Source of the DNA: Chloroflexi bacterium TSY
GTDB taxonomy: Bacteria > Chloroflexota > Anaerolineae > Caldilineales > Caldilineaceae
Assembly: GCA_019217005.1 (NCBI GenBank)
Contig: JAHBNG010000022.1
Span: 1-64,000, forward strand
DNA: 64,000 nucleotides
Direction: 5' to 3'
In this document: one piece after another, positions 54,268-63,877 of the stretch
Layout: each line of letters opens with the position of its first letter
How positions within the stretch are numbered: position 1 is the first letter of the stretch
Made by a program: the position numbers and the translations under genes
Notes under the pieces: model-generated
Databases searched by the model: none
Told to the model about the DNA's origin: nothing
The model's input: the letters and a program-made list of their open reading frames with translations, nothing else

Positions 54268-55349
54268 GGCTAAACCAAAAAAATAAATAATTATACGCGA
54301 ACGAGAGAATGGAGAGGGGGAATAAGGACAAACCATTTTTCTAAACCAGGTAAACGTTGGAAGCGTTGTTCCAAACGGTCCATCTCTTTCTGAGTGAGTT
54401 TGACGCCGGTCTCATAAAGAGTGGAATTCAGGTGAACGAAGGGTTGTAGTTGGTTAAAGCGAAAAGAACGGGCAAAATTGAGAACGGTCTCAAGAGAATC
54501 GAGAAGAGAACCGTTCCAGTGTTTTTCAAGATGGCCCCAAACCCGTTCGATGGGGTTGTATTTACTGTGATAAGGAGGGTAGCAGGCGAGCTGAATAGAG
54601 AGACGATAGTGCTCAACAAACTGAGTGAGACGATACATAAACTGAGTCCGACGGGTATGATTTTCGGGACCATTGTCCTGATTGATCACGAGGGTCTTGA
54701 CGTGAGGAAAGTGTTCACGTACGCTTTCCCAAAAATCAATCAGGCAGTCGACAATACAGTCACTCGTCACTTTCGACTGAGTCAAGTAAAGAAAGAGTTC
54801 CTTGGTTGAAGGGAGGTAAATGCCAAAAGGAGTGACTTTCTCGGTCTTCTTATCTTGAAAGTCATGATCGAGCGCTTTGACAACCACTCGACTTATCCCT
54901 TCTCTCGAGAAACGGTCAAGTAAAATCGTCGCTTTGGCATCCCAAGAGAGGCGCAGAACCGTCTCGTCTGCATCCGCTTCTTGATTGATCTGATGAATTC
55001 TATCAAAGATCGCATCGGTCTCTGGGATCTTTTTCACTGGTTGACTTTTTTTGACCCGGTTTGAGCCATAGCCTAACTCATTGAGCTTCAAGCGGATGGC
55101 CTCTTCGCCAGGCAATTCCTCATCTGTGTATCCTTTCTGCTCGATGAGCACTCTCGTTCTGCTTTCGTCGGACTCCCTTCGCATATCGTTTTGACCGTTT
55201 GGGCCATGAAGTGCCTTCTTTCGTATCCACTTAACATGGCCTTCGTCTCTTTCAAGACTTCAACCATTTCTGGCGAGATTGTCATTTTTGCTCCTTTTGG
55301 AGAGCTAGTTTAACACCTTCTCGCGTATATTTTATTTTTTGGATTGGCC
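54268..55349 (-). mobile_element. ISAzo13-like IS with internal deletion
   Basis: About 1.08 kb. The ends GGCTAAACCAAAAAAATAAA (left) and, complemented, GGCCAATCCAAAAAATAAAA (right) are imperfect inverted repeats ending near TACGCGA. TAA flanks both sides (54265-54267 and 55350-55352). Its right end is the source-type sequence of the left part of the chimera at 14254. Confidence 0.82.
54291..55285 (-). pseudogene. ISAzo13-family transposase, internally deleted
   Basis: It starts MTISPEMVEVLKETKAMLSG at 55285, reaches SPTKAERE, then jumps to RVLIEQKGYTDEELPGEEAI in another frame. The segment normally between the HTH and this point (about 60-70 residues in the family) is missing. After it the frame is open. 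It has KLNELGYGSNRVKKSQPVKK, the first Asp near LRLSWDAKATILLDRFSREG, the second Asp in VKTLVINQDNGPENHTRRTQ, and the Glu in YHSKYNPIERVWGHLEKHWNG. It is a defective copy. Confidence 0.85.
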
Positions 55350-55574
55350 TAACATGTTGCGACGTGAAAAATGATGTATTCTATTTTATATGTAACTCAA
55401 TTAAATATTGACCGAGCGCACCTGCAACATGCCTTGAGTCAGACGGATGGAGATGTAAAGGTTATTCTCGAAAAACGTCCCGATCTGCAGCTAGCTGATG
55501 GCAATGAGCATGATCTGATTATTGTAGATGAAGCTAGTAGACTGAACGCTGAAGATGATTTTTATCAGGTAATC

Positions 55575-57018
55575 GGATCAATTGGATCTCATGTGGTTGA
55601 CAAGCCGGCCATGAATGGATAGTGCGAGCTAAATATCTTGTGTCAGTCGGATCATGAGGTACCGGTCGAAAATAAAATGATATAAAATAAGATGTTATCC
55701 GAAACGAAGCGATTGAAAAAGGTGACATCGAGAATGACTTCATCAATAACGGTACCGCTAGATATCCCAGAAGTGGAAGTGTTAAGCAGCGAAATCACGT
55801 CTGAAAATCATTTATTGATTCGGGTAGAAAGCACCCAAAAAACAACAGCATGTGGTGTATGCGGAGTTGAGATTGCGTGTACATTTGGCCATGGTCAAGA
55901 AATTAGCTTGCGCCATCTCCCAGTTTTTGGGCTTGAGACCTACATCTTGATACGGCCCAAACGGGGTCAATGTTTGTCGTGTCATTGTGACCCAACAACG
56001 ACTCAAATTGTGAGTTGGTATGAACAAAGAAGTCCTCATACACAAGCGTATGATGAATACCTGGTCATGCAACTAATCAACAGTACAATCGAAGATGTAA
56101 GCCTCAAAGAAGAAGTTGGGTACGATGCAGTCGTAGGCGCATTGAACCGTCTGATAGAGCCCAAAATCAACTGGGATGAAATCGACGAAATCGGTACGTT
56201 GGGGATTGACGAAATCTCCAGAAGTAAGGGGCGCAAGAAATTTAGTGCGATCATTACAGCTCGTCAACCCAAGGGCAAGGTACGGATTCTTGGAGTTCTC
56301 CCTGATCGAAAAAAAAGACGGTTAAGGCATTCCTAGAAGAGATTCCTGAGAGACTACGCCCCACCATCAACTATTGCACCACCGACATGTGGGAGGGCTA
56401 TATCAATGCGATTGATGAATTTATCAATGAGAATGATGATGTGAATGCATCTCCTGTTGTTGACCGATTTCATGTTGCTCAGAACTATCGAGATGACTTT
56501 GACGACCTCCGAAAAAAGGAACTCAGACGCTTGAAAAAAGAACTGCCTCCTGAAACTTATGACCAAGATTGCAAAGGAATGCTCTGGATCTTACGCAAAA
56601 ATCACTCGGCTCTCAATCCTGAAGAGCGGCAGGAGCTTAGACGTTTGTTTGCTCATTCACCAGCCCTTCATCAGGCCTATACCTTTCGAGAAGAATTGAC
56701 CGCCATCTTCAACCAGGAACTCTCTGTTGCCCAAGCTGAACATCGCCTTGAGGCTTGGATTCGCAAAGTTGAACGTTCCTCCCTTGATAACTTTGATGGC
56801 TTTATCAAAACCCTGCGCAACCACTGGCAATCCATTGTCAACTATTTTGACCAACGCATCAACAGTGGTTTTGTTGAAGGTCTCAATAACAAGATTAAGG
56901 TCATCACTCGTCGATGCTATGGCATTCGCAATGTCTCTTCTCTTTTTCAACGTATTTGGCTCGATCTCCATGGCAAAGAACGTTTTTCCCTGTCAACCAC
57001 ATGAGATCCTGATCAGCC
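55575..57018 (+). mobile_element. ISL3-family IS, copy B
   Basis: 1444 bp, with the same ends as copy A (GGATCAATTGGATCTCATGT; the far end is the complement of GGCTGATCAGGATCTCATGT). An exact 8-bp duplication AGGTAATC flanks it at 55567-55574 and 57019-57026. It sits inside a kinase gene. Confidence 0.96.
55692..57004 (+). pseudogene. ISL3-family transposase, copy B, one frameshift
   Basis: Start at 55692. Open through the zinc-finger region and GTLGIDEISRSKG, then broken at about 56315, where GATCG is followed by eight A; copy A has nine and keeps the frame as DRKKKTVKAFLEE. The second half (56330-57004) is clean, with VDRFHVAQNYRD and SGFVEGLNNKIKV. One added A restores a full-length transposase. 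Confidence 0.88.
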
Positions 57019-57924
57019 AGGTAATCAAGCAAGTCAGCAATGTTTGTCCAATTGTTTTATTGATCGATGAACAAACATTCAATCTAACCAATGATTTACG
57101 CCAATTCATTCATGACACGGATGTCGCACTCGGGCTTATAAAAGATTCGAAAGGCGTCTATCTCGAACAGTTACTAGGCTTTGTAAAGCATCAATGCAAA
57201 CAGTGGAAGGTTACGAATCATCTTACACAGATGGGTAATGAGCTACAACAACTCAATTCTGATCTCGAGACATTTACCGATGGTGTTGCCCACGAGTTGA
57301 AAAACCCGCTGACCCTTTTCTTGAGCTACGCCGATGACCTACGCGAAAATTATGAACTGATGAACCGTAATGAGATCAACGGACATCTTGATATCATTAT
57401 GTTGCAAAGTCGAAAGATGAATGAGATCATAGAAGCGCTTCAACTGTTGGCTCATGCACGTCTGCGTAACGACATCGATTTGATGCCGCTTGAAATGGAT
57501 AGAATTGTGGCTCAAGTGATCAGTCGACTACAAAACGAATTTGACTCTAAAAACGCCCAGATTCATCTTCCCGAATGTTGGCCAACGTCGATCGGATATG
57601 CACCATGGCTTGAAAGTGTATGGTTCAATTTTGTCAACAATGGTCTTAAATATGGTGGAACACCTCCGATATTGTCGCTTGGGGCAAAAGAGCAGCAGGA
57701 TGGGATGATCTGTTTTTGGATCCAAGATAATGGCATTGGTTTGACGGACGCCGAGAAAGAACAGATTTTCCAACCCTTTCCCGATATTATACAATCTAAT
57801 TTAAGAGGGTTCGGATTGGGGCTAACGATAGTAAAACGAATTGTGGAAAAATTAGATGGACAAGTTGGGTTTGAAAGTGACTATGGTCACGGGACGACTT
57901 TTTACTTTACACTTCCCGCCTTTT

Positions 57925-58080
57925 GGGGGTGGTTCAGAATTAGGTTTACACTTTTGATACATAGATAAAAATCTATATGAGGTCATTTTCTGCCTGAGCA
58001 TGGCTCAAAGTAGAAAATATAAACATCTTTTCTCTTTGCAAAAATGTAAACCTAATTGTCCGCCTAAAATGAACCACCCC
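57925..58080. repeat. GGGGTGGTTC MITE, copy 2
   Basis: About 156 bp, inverted relative to 7927-8081 and nearly identical. The flanks share CGCCTTTT (57917-57924 and 58081-58088). It lies across the last codons of the kinase gene. Confidence 0.85.
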
Positions 58081-58132
58081 CGCCTTTTTATCATAAACTC
58101 TGTCGACGATTGGTTTAACGCCACATTGGATC

Positions 58133-60274
58133 CTATTCAAGAATACTCGTCACCAACCCCAAATTCAATAAAACACTAACGTAAACAACTGCCGCGACCG
58201 TCAAGATGGCATAGTAGATTCGCCTCCAGGGACGCCAGTACTGACGCATGATCCAAGCCGCGATACTCGCAATGAGCATGAATATTGTTAGACCCACCAT
58301 CACCAATGGCAAGACAAAGACTGGCGCAAACATACGCGGCACCCCGATCGATATCAAGTCAGTCGCAACTGAGAATTCGAAGACAACCACCACAGCCATT
58401 CCGATTAGAAAAAGGGTGGCAACGAATGCTCCGCCAAAGGCAATCCATCCAGACCAGCGCAAAAGTAAGGGCAATTTTCCTCTTGAATCAGCTTCGATGT
58501 TTGCATCAGGTTCAGACGATTGATGATCGGAACTCAAATCTCTCTGCTCACTCAACTCTAAATCAGTCACATCAGCATAAGATTCACGACGCTGATGACG
58601 ACGTTGTATAAACCAAGCTGTAGGCCACACGAGAACGATAGATAGTAAGATGAGTGTACAAACGACTAATATTGAGGTCCGCCAGAAGGCCAAAATCACA
58701 TTGCGCCCTTCCATCACCTGGCTCAGCGCAAATCGAATTTCGTTCGGCACTCCTGTATAGACCAACTCACCAGGCACGACGAAATCCAGCGGAGGCAGGT
58801 CATCAATACAACGTGCATCCGGTTGTCGACGTGGCTCCTCCAAAAATTGATACATAATCCATTGAGGACATTCATTGCTCAGAACAGCGCCATGCCCAAC
58901 GCTGGGGAACGTGAAAGAATAGCTATTCGCCAGAGTTTGTGCAGCAATGGCGCCAAACTCCGGTGGTGTAATGGGGTCGAACTGCCCATTGAGTATTAAA
59001 GTCGGGATGCTGCTCACAACCGGATCGTTGACAACATCTGGCAATGGAGGAACGTCAAGCGTTGCGCAATCAGCCAGCACGTCGCGTAACGTTTGTTGCC
59101 TGTTCGCCAGCCACAATGGGTGCAAACTCTCATTTTTTGTCAATTCTTGCAGCATCTCACCATCTTCAGAACAGATCACAGCATTGTACATACCCGTTGA
59201 CAAATCTCGGTCGAATAGACGCCCAGCCATGTTGGCCGATAGATAGCGCGTTTTGCCTTCGCTCACCTTACGAATGATCAACGGCATAATGGGAATATTT
59301 TCATCTACATAGAGTGAACCAAAAAGTGTACTCAGTAACTCATCCCCATCATAGACCGCATTGTACACTCTTCCTGTGATGGGATCCCCAACAGCGATCG
59401 TCAATGGATCAGCATCGAGTTGTACAACAAGATCATAGAATTCCTGTTCCAAATTTGGAAATGCACTTTGACAAGCAGCATCTTCAGAACAAGAACTGAA
59501 CAATTCATCAAATGATCGATCGCCCGATCGCGCAATTTCCGCCAAGAACGATAGTTGCGTTGGAACAACTGCATCAAGAACCACAGTCCGGAGGCTGTCT
59601 GGAAAATCGCGCATATAATGCAGGGCCAGCAAGGTACCGTAGGAAACACCGTACAAATTGATTTTGTTGTACCCAAGAAGCCGCCGGATAGCTTCAATAT
59701 CAGACGCGTTTTCTAAGCTATTAAATGCCGCAAAATTGACACCTTCTTCCATCAGTCGATTATGACAAGTCGCAAAGGCACTCGTGGATAGAGACAATTC
59801 TTCCGCATCAGATAGATTGCGTTCGATCGTCTGTTCTACGAGGGCCATCTCTTCAGATTCACAACGCAAGGAGGGTTCGGCATTCTTTGTCCCCCGCTGA
59901 TCAAATAAGACAACATCACGCTCAAAATTAGCGAAGGCAATACCATATAGAACGGCATCTGCATATGTGTCAATGGTTGAGGCACCGGGACCACCTTGCA
60001 ACAAAAAAAGCGGATCTTGTTTTGAATCAGGTGCACGATTGTCAAAAACAATGACAGGCAACTGAATCTTGGGACCATTCGGATCTCTATAGAGTTCGGG
60101 AACAGTTGCAACACCACAGACAATTGCAAATGGAGCGCGAGCCGAACCGGGGTCAAGACCACCTACACAAGGCCCTTCCTCAAACGAAATGGGTGGCGGA
60201 ACTGTTTGCGCAAGCAGTTGCTGAACTGTTTGCGCACCAGCGATAGAAAGGAACACCAGAATTGCAAGCCCCAT
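58133..60274 (-). CDS. Alpha/beta hydrolase (TAP-like/prolyl aminopeptidase type) fused to membrane helices
   Basis: 713 residues from ATG 60274. The frame runs further up, but that DNA is repeat-like (60300-60430). A signal or anchor helix (LAILVFLSIAGAQTVQ) precedes an exported alpha/beta hydrolase. The oxyanion region is FLLQGGPGAS, the nucleophile is in NLYGVSYGTLLAL, the Asp is in LNGQFDPITPPEFG, and the His in FPSVGHGAVLSNE, which is the TAP-like C-terminal domain. The C-terminus adds four membrane helices, starting with ILVVCTLILLSIVLVWP. The natural substrate is probably a peptide or ester. The hydrolase-plus-membrane tail is unusual in length. Confidence 0.82.
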   Translation of the reverse strand: MGLAILVFLSIAGAQTVQQLLAQTVPPPISFEEGPCVGGLDPGSARAPFAIVCGVATVPELYRDPNGPKIQLPVIVFDNRAPDSKQDPLFLLQGGPGASTIDTYADAVLYGIAFANFERDVVLFDQRGTKNAEPSLRCESEEMALVEQTIERNLSDAEELSLSTSAFATCHNRLMEEGVNFAAFNSLENASDIEAIRRLLGYNKINLYGVSYGTLLALHYMRDFPDSLRTVVLDAVVPTQLSFLAEIARSGDRSFDELFSSCSEDAACQSAFPNLEQEFYDLVVQLDADPLTIAVGDPITGRVYNAVYDGDELLSTLFGSLYVDENIPIMPLIIRKVSEGKTRYLSANMAGRLFDRDLSTGMYNAVICSEDGEMLQELTKNESLHPLWLANRQQTLRDVLADCATLDVPPLPDVVNDPVVSSIPTLILNGQFDPITPPEFGAIAAQTLANSYSFTFPSVGHGAVLSNECPQWIMYQFLEEPRRQPDARCIDDLPPLDFVVPGELVYTGVPNEIRFALSQVMEGRNVILAFWRTSILVVCTLILLSIVLVWPTAWFIQRRHQRRESYADVTDLELSEQRDLSSDHQSSEPDANIEADSRGKLPLLLRWSGWIAFGGAFVATLFLIGMAVVVVFEFSVATDLISIGVPRMFAPVFVLPLVMVGLTIFMLIASIAAWIMRQYWRPWRRIYYAILTVAAVVYVSVLLNLGLVTSILE

Positions 60275-60299
60275 TCGCCACAATCGACATCTAGCATAA

Positions 60300-60430
60300 T
60301 ATTTATGTCGAGACAAGTGCCAGTATCTATCCTGAGCACTCCCACAAATAAAACCAAATCTGATTGCATTCACTCGAGTAAAATAGCCGAATTTATTTTC
60401 ATTTATGGGCGCGTGCGGTATATGAGGAAG
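60300..60430. repeat. Degenerate repeat upstream of the hydrolase
   Basis: CTGAGCACTCCCACAAATAA, ATTCACTCGAGTAAAATAGC and CGAATTTATTTTCATTTATG resemble, in the same order, parts of the 34026-34245 repeat. Similarity is modest. Confidence 0.4.
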
Positions 60431-60445
60431 CACACAATTCAACAT

Positions 60446-61480
60446 TCACACTGACCCTTTCGTCCAATCCAACACAACTCCGGTATATTCTTCTGGTTGA
60501 TGCAACAATCCCTCATACGCTTGCTTAATCTCTGAAGGTGGCAAACGATGCGAGACCAACGGCTCAATTTGCAGTGTACCGCTCTTGAGCCACTCAAATA
60601 GCATCTCTTGCTTGCTATACTGAGATGTTGGCACGCCATGAGCAGGGTACATGGGAATACACCATTCGAGCGCACCACGGATGGTCACCCAACGTCGATG
60701 AGACGCAGCAAAGACCTCTGTCAAGTCTCCTTCAATCGGCACGCGCGGCGTCCCCAAAATGATCATCTGTCCAAAATTGGCCGTTGCCTTCAGTGCTTGC
60801 GCACAAACAAGACTATGCCCCACGGCATCAATAGTGATATCGGCGCCAACACCGCCAGTAATCTCCTGCACTTGCGCATTCGCTGACTCCGGATCCCCAC
60901 CAACCGTAATCGAAATTCCACAACGTTGAGCCAAACTACGCCGTGCCTCGACTGGGTCAACACCAATCACGCGACAGCCGCGCGCCAAAAATGCCTGCGC
61001 AGCCAGATTGCCTACTGAGCCGAGACCATAAATCGCAACCCAAGGGCTACCTTCAATCTCTGCAACAATGATCGCCGTCATCGACACAGCCGCCATGCGT
61101 GAGGCAGCCGCGATCGCAAAATCCAGCCCTTCTGGAACCTCAATGACCAAGCGTGTCTGATTATATCGAATGATAGAACCATGACTGCCATAGGTGAAGA
61201 CACGATCGCCCGGCTTTACCCGCTCGACGGCTTCACCTACGCTCTGTACGATTCCCACATTGGCGTAACCAGAACGCCACGGGTATGCACACCATGAACC
61301 AGCCTCGAAGACGGCGGAATCCTTTCCCGTATAGTTCGCCAATTCCGTTCCAGCGCTGATAAAGGTATATTCCGTCTCGATCAATAACTCATCTGCTCCT
61401 AAATTTTGATCATCGAATTCAATCGTTTGCAACTCGACTTCATTCTGACCCGTGACAACAACTTGCTTTGTCTCGATCAT
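60446..61480 (-). CDS. Zinc-type alcohol dehydrogenase-like (MDR) protein
   Basis: 344 residues of the medium-chain dehydrogenase/reductase superfamily. The N-terminal GroES-like domain contains FISAGTELANYTGK and GYANVGIVQSVGEAVERVKPGDRV. The NAD(P)-binding fold is WVAIYGLGSVGNLAAQAFLA, with ITIDAVGHSLVCAQAL. The structural-zinc cysteine lobe is not evident, as in the bacteriochlorophyllide/threonine-like MDR subgroup. It is likely to oxidise or reduce a sugar-type or aldehyde substrate. It shares a strand with the 2-hydroxyacid dehydrogenase 57 bases upstream. Confidence 0.85.
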   Translation of the reverse strand: MIETKQVVVTGQNEVELQTIEFDDQNLGADELLIETEYTFISAGTELANYTGKDSAVFEAGSWCAYPWRSGYANVGIVQSVGEAVERVKPGDRVFTYGSHGSIIRYNQTRLVIEVPEGLDFAIAAASRMAAVSMTAIIVAEIEGSPWVAIYGLGSVGNLAAQAFLARGCRVIGVDPVEARRSLAQRCGISITVGGDPESANAQVQEITGGVGADITIDAVGHSLVCAQALKATANFGQMIILGTPRVPIEGDLTEVFAASHRRWVTIRGALEWCIPMYPAHGVPTSQYSKQEMLFEWLKSGTLQIEPLVSHRLPPSEIKQAYEGLLHQPEEYTGVVLDWTKGSV

Positions 61481-61537
61481 CTTTTCCTTCTCATTGTGGG
61501 CTATGGATAACGATCCACAGAATCCTAAAGAACCGCC

Positions 61538-62613
61538 TCATGCGACGCCACGCCGATTCTCTAATGATCTTGGCGTCAAGTCGAACCAGGTCTGATGACC
61601 GCACCAGAAGCGTTCCAATTCATCAACCATGAGAGAAAAAAAATGCAGACGGGTTGCATCCCCATCATAATAACCAATATGAGGGCTGAGAAAGACGTTC
61701 GGAAGATGAATGAGCTCGCAATCGGGTGGAATCGGCTCTGGATCAAAGACATCCAATCCAGCTGTGATATCGCCTCGTTTGAGCCGGGCAATTAGAGCAT
61801 CAGAATCGATAACGGGACCGCGGGAGACATTGACGAAAACACGTCCAGAGGGAATCAGATCTAGTTCGCGGGTGCTGATCATGCCGTGGGTACCAGGTGT
61901 GAGCGGAACTAGGCAAACAATCACGTCAGACTGTGAGAGCACATTATCAAGTGATGTCTGCATGAATCCGACGGCTTCAGCCATTTTTCTCGCGGTAAAT
62001 ATGGATCATACACCCACACGTCCACATCAAATGGAGCCATGAGCTTAATCAACCGGCGTCCCATATGGCCGCAACCAATCAATCCGACACATTTGCCTGT
62101 CAGTGTACCTGGGGCCAGTTGTAATGCATCTCGGTCGACAGATGTTTCACCAGCGATGATGCGGCGGAACTGAGCACCCGCATTGCGTAGAGCAACCAGG
62201 GTCAAGGCCAGCGCCCATTCTGCAACTGGATAGGAGGAGCCATTGGTTGTATCTAGGGTTGTCATGCCTCGCTGCCATGCGGCCTCCAGATCAATTCTGC
62301 TTGCAAAACGGTCGCCCTCTAATTCGCCAATTAGTTTCAACTTTGGCGCAGCGTCAAGTAGTGCAGCATCAATCTGTGGCGCGCCGTGACAGACAACCAA
62401 TCCATCTATCTCAGCTAAATGCTCCTGAAGTTCTCGCTGCACAATTGGATCTTGATTTGCATCATAGATGCCGCCCCCTTCGCATTCAAACCAAGTCCAA
62501 TTGGCAAATGCTTCCAGACGCGCAATGTCATGTGGATCCAAATAAGTATCTCGCACATTTTGATTGAAAGCGAATAGAATTTGAAGACGATCAAGGGAAT
62601 AGTTGGAATCCAT
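61538..62613 (-). pseudogene. D-isomer-specific 2-hydroxyacid dehydrogenase, one frameshift
   Basis: NAD-dependent dehydrogenase of the GyaR/SerA family. The catalytic-domain start is at 62613 (MDSNYSLDRLQILFAF). The NAD motif GLIGCGHMGRRLIKLM and DVWVYDPYLPREK lie before a break near 61985, where GAGAAAAATGG has five A; six would read REKMAEAVGFMQTSLDNVL. The rest is clean. The Arg is in FVNVSRGPVIDSDAL, the Glu in FDPEPIPPD and the His in LSPHIGYYD. One base restores a full protein of about 358 residues. A sequencing error is likely. Confidence 0.88.
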
Positions 62614-62883
62614 GATTGATACGTGTAGATTTTCTGTGGGATTTGTTTGATCATCAGTTTATCAATTTACGGTTCGGGATGCAATTACGCTATTATGTGA
62701 TCGGACCGCCTAATGATCCCCGAATAACCAAACAACCGATGCTCATCAGCGAAATGTCCCTAAATTGCCAGTTCGTAGAGATTTGGATTGAATATATACT
62801 GCGAGATCTAGCAATGAATTCCAGATATCTGTTACGGAGGCACTTTTGTTGTAGATGAGCTACGAAATTAAAGGAGAACAGAA

Positions 62884-63618
62884 GTGTCAACTTCATCCCC
62901 AGAAGAAATTCTATCCGAACTGCGTGACTTTGACACCCCCTCAATCACGAACGTTGTCGCTACATATCCAAGCAATCCGCTCTGCTTGGGGCTCTACAAT
63001 CCATGGACCGAAAATTGGTACACAGACCAATCGATTCGCTGCATGTATCCTGATTTGGGTCCACTTGTTGGTTATGCCGTGACCTGTGTTTACGGTCTAC
63101 CCGACCCAAATTTTTCCCGCGTCTCATTTATGGATGTACTCGAGGCACTAGATGCCTCGCCCAAACCAACAATTTTGGTTCTAGAGCAAAAGTTTCCGCC
63201 TGAAATTGCTGGCAAAGTGGGGTTAGCTGGAGGAAATATGGTGACCGCCATGAAGGCCATTAACTGCTTGGGACTTCTCTCAAATGGTCCATCGCGCGAT
63301 ATCGACGAAGTGCGCCCAATGAAGTTTCAGTATATGCTCAGCGGCATCACGCCCGGACACGGTGCGCAGGCAGTCCAAGCAGTCAACGTTCCAGTCAGCG
63401 TGGCCGGCATGGATGTTGCGCCTGGCGAGATCATTCACATGGATGAAAATGGAGCGTGCAAATTCCCTGCTGACAAGATGGAGAAGGTCCTGGCCAATGT
63501 CAAGGCTCTTCGTGATGAAGAAGCTGACCGCATGAGTCGCTTGTCAAAAGCAACCTCGGCTGCCGAACTCCGTGCGATCTTTGGCGGTCATTCGTATGGG
63601 GGCAAAAAGGAGAAGTAA
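62884..63618 (+). CDS. RraA-like aldolase/decarboxylase family protein
   Basis: 244 residues; GTG 62884 with AAAGGAG seven bases upstream. The RraA fold is seen in FDTPSITNVVATYP, GPLVGYAVTCVYG, EIAGKVGLAGGNMVTAMKAI, the conserved CLGLLSNGPSRDIDEVR and VAPGEIIHMDENGACKFPAD. The family includes HMG/oxaloacetate aldolases with a divalent metal held by Asp/Glu residues, and also RNase E regulators. The region next to dehydrogenases suggests a catabolic aldolase or decarboxylase. It is divergent from the 2-hydroxyacid dehydrogenase. Confidence 0.85.
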   Translation: MSTSSPEEILSELRDFDTPSITNVVATYPSNPLCLGLYNPWTENWYTDQSIRCMYPDLGPLVGYAVTCVYGLPDPNFSRVSFMDVLEALDASPKPTILVLEQKFPPEIAGKVGLAGGNMVTAMKAINCLGLLSNGPSRDIDEVRPMKFQYMLSGITPGHGAQAVQAVNVPVSVAGMDVAPGEIIHMDENGACKFPADKMEKVLANVKALRDEEADRMSRLSKATSAAELRAIFGGHSYGGKKEK

Positions 63619-63626
63619 TGAGGTGA

Positions 63627-63715
63627 CTTAGAACCTATCCGAAAAGTGGTTGTGAGTCCGATCAGTTTCTCGAGCGAGAATAGATCGTCACAGAACTTTT
63701 CGGATAAGCACTTAG
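63627..63715 (-). repeat. CTTATCCGAAAAGT palindromic repeat, copy 5
   Basis: CTTAGAACCTATCCGAAAAG on the left and ACTTTTCGGATAAGCACTTAG on the right, reversed relative to copies 1-3. It begins nine bases after the RraA-like stop codon. Confidence 0.88.
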
Positions 63716-63768
63716 GCAGTTCTAAGAGAATAGGTATCTTGTGTTGCGTGGTGCGTGAACGAATATCG

Positions 63769-63808
63769 TGTGCGGCTCTCTTGCGCCGGGACAAGAGAGC
63801 CGCACACC
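63769..63808. terminator. Strong hairpin between convergent genes
   Basis: GTGTGCGGCTCTCTTG and its complement CAAGAGAGCCGCACAC form a perfect 16-bp stem with an eight-base loop. No T-run, but the position between convergent genes fits a terminator. Confidence 0.7.
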
Positions 63809-63877
63809 ATTCAGAGGTTGAGATGTAACTAAATAGTAGAGATGTCGATATAAGTAACCACGGTACCACGCAACATG

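Larger units (their letters stand above)
55371..57968 (+). pseudogene. Receiver-histidine kinase protein interrupted by an ISL3 element
   Basis: If 55575-57018 and one AGGTAATC are removed, codon 68 (ATC) joins AAG at 57027 in frame (DDFYQVI|KQVSNVCPIV). The rebuilt protein of about 370 residues starts with a receiver-like domain (phosphoacceptor-type DLIIVDEAS, then PIVLLIDEQ). It has the kinase H-box VAHELKNPLTLFLSYADDL and the ATPase N-box VWFNFVNNGLKYGG with WIQDNGIGLTDAEK and GFGLGLTIVKRIV. The original end would be LPAFLS and stop; a MITE replaces the last two residues by about a dozen. As it stands, no complete kinase can be made. Confidence 0.9.

Noticed and set aside
54450..54809. 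119-codon plus-strand frame in the ISAzo13-like element
   Set aside because: Antisense to the transposase.
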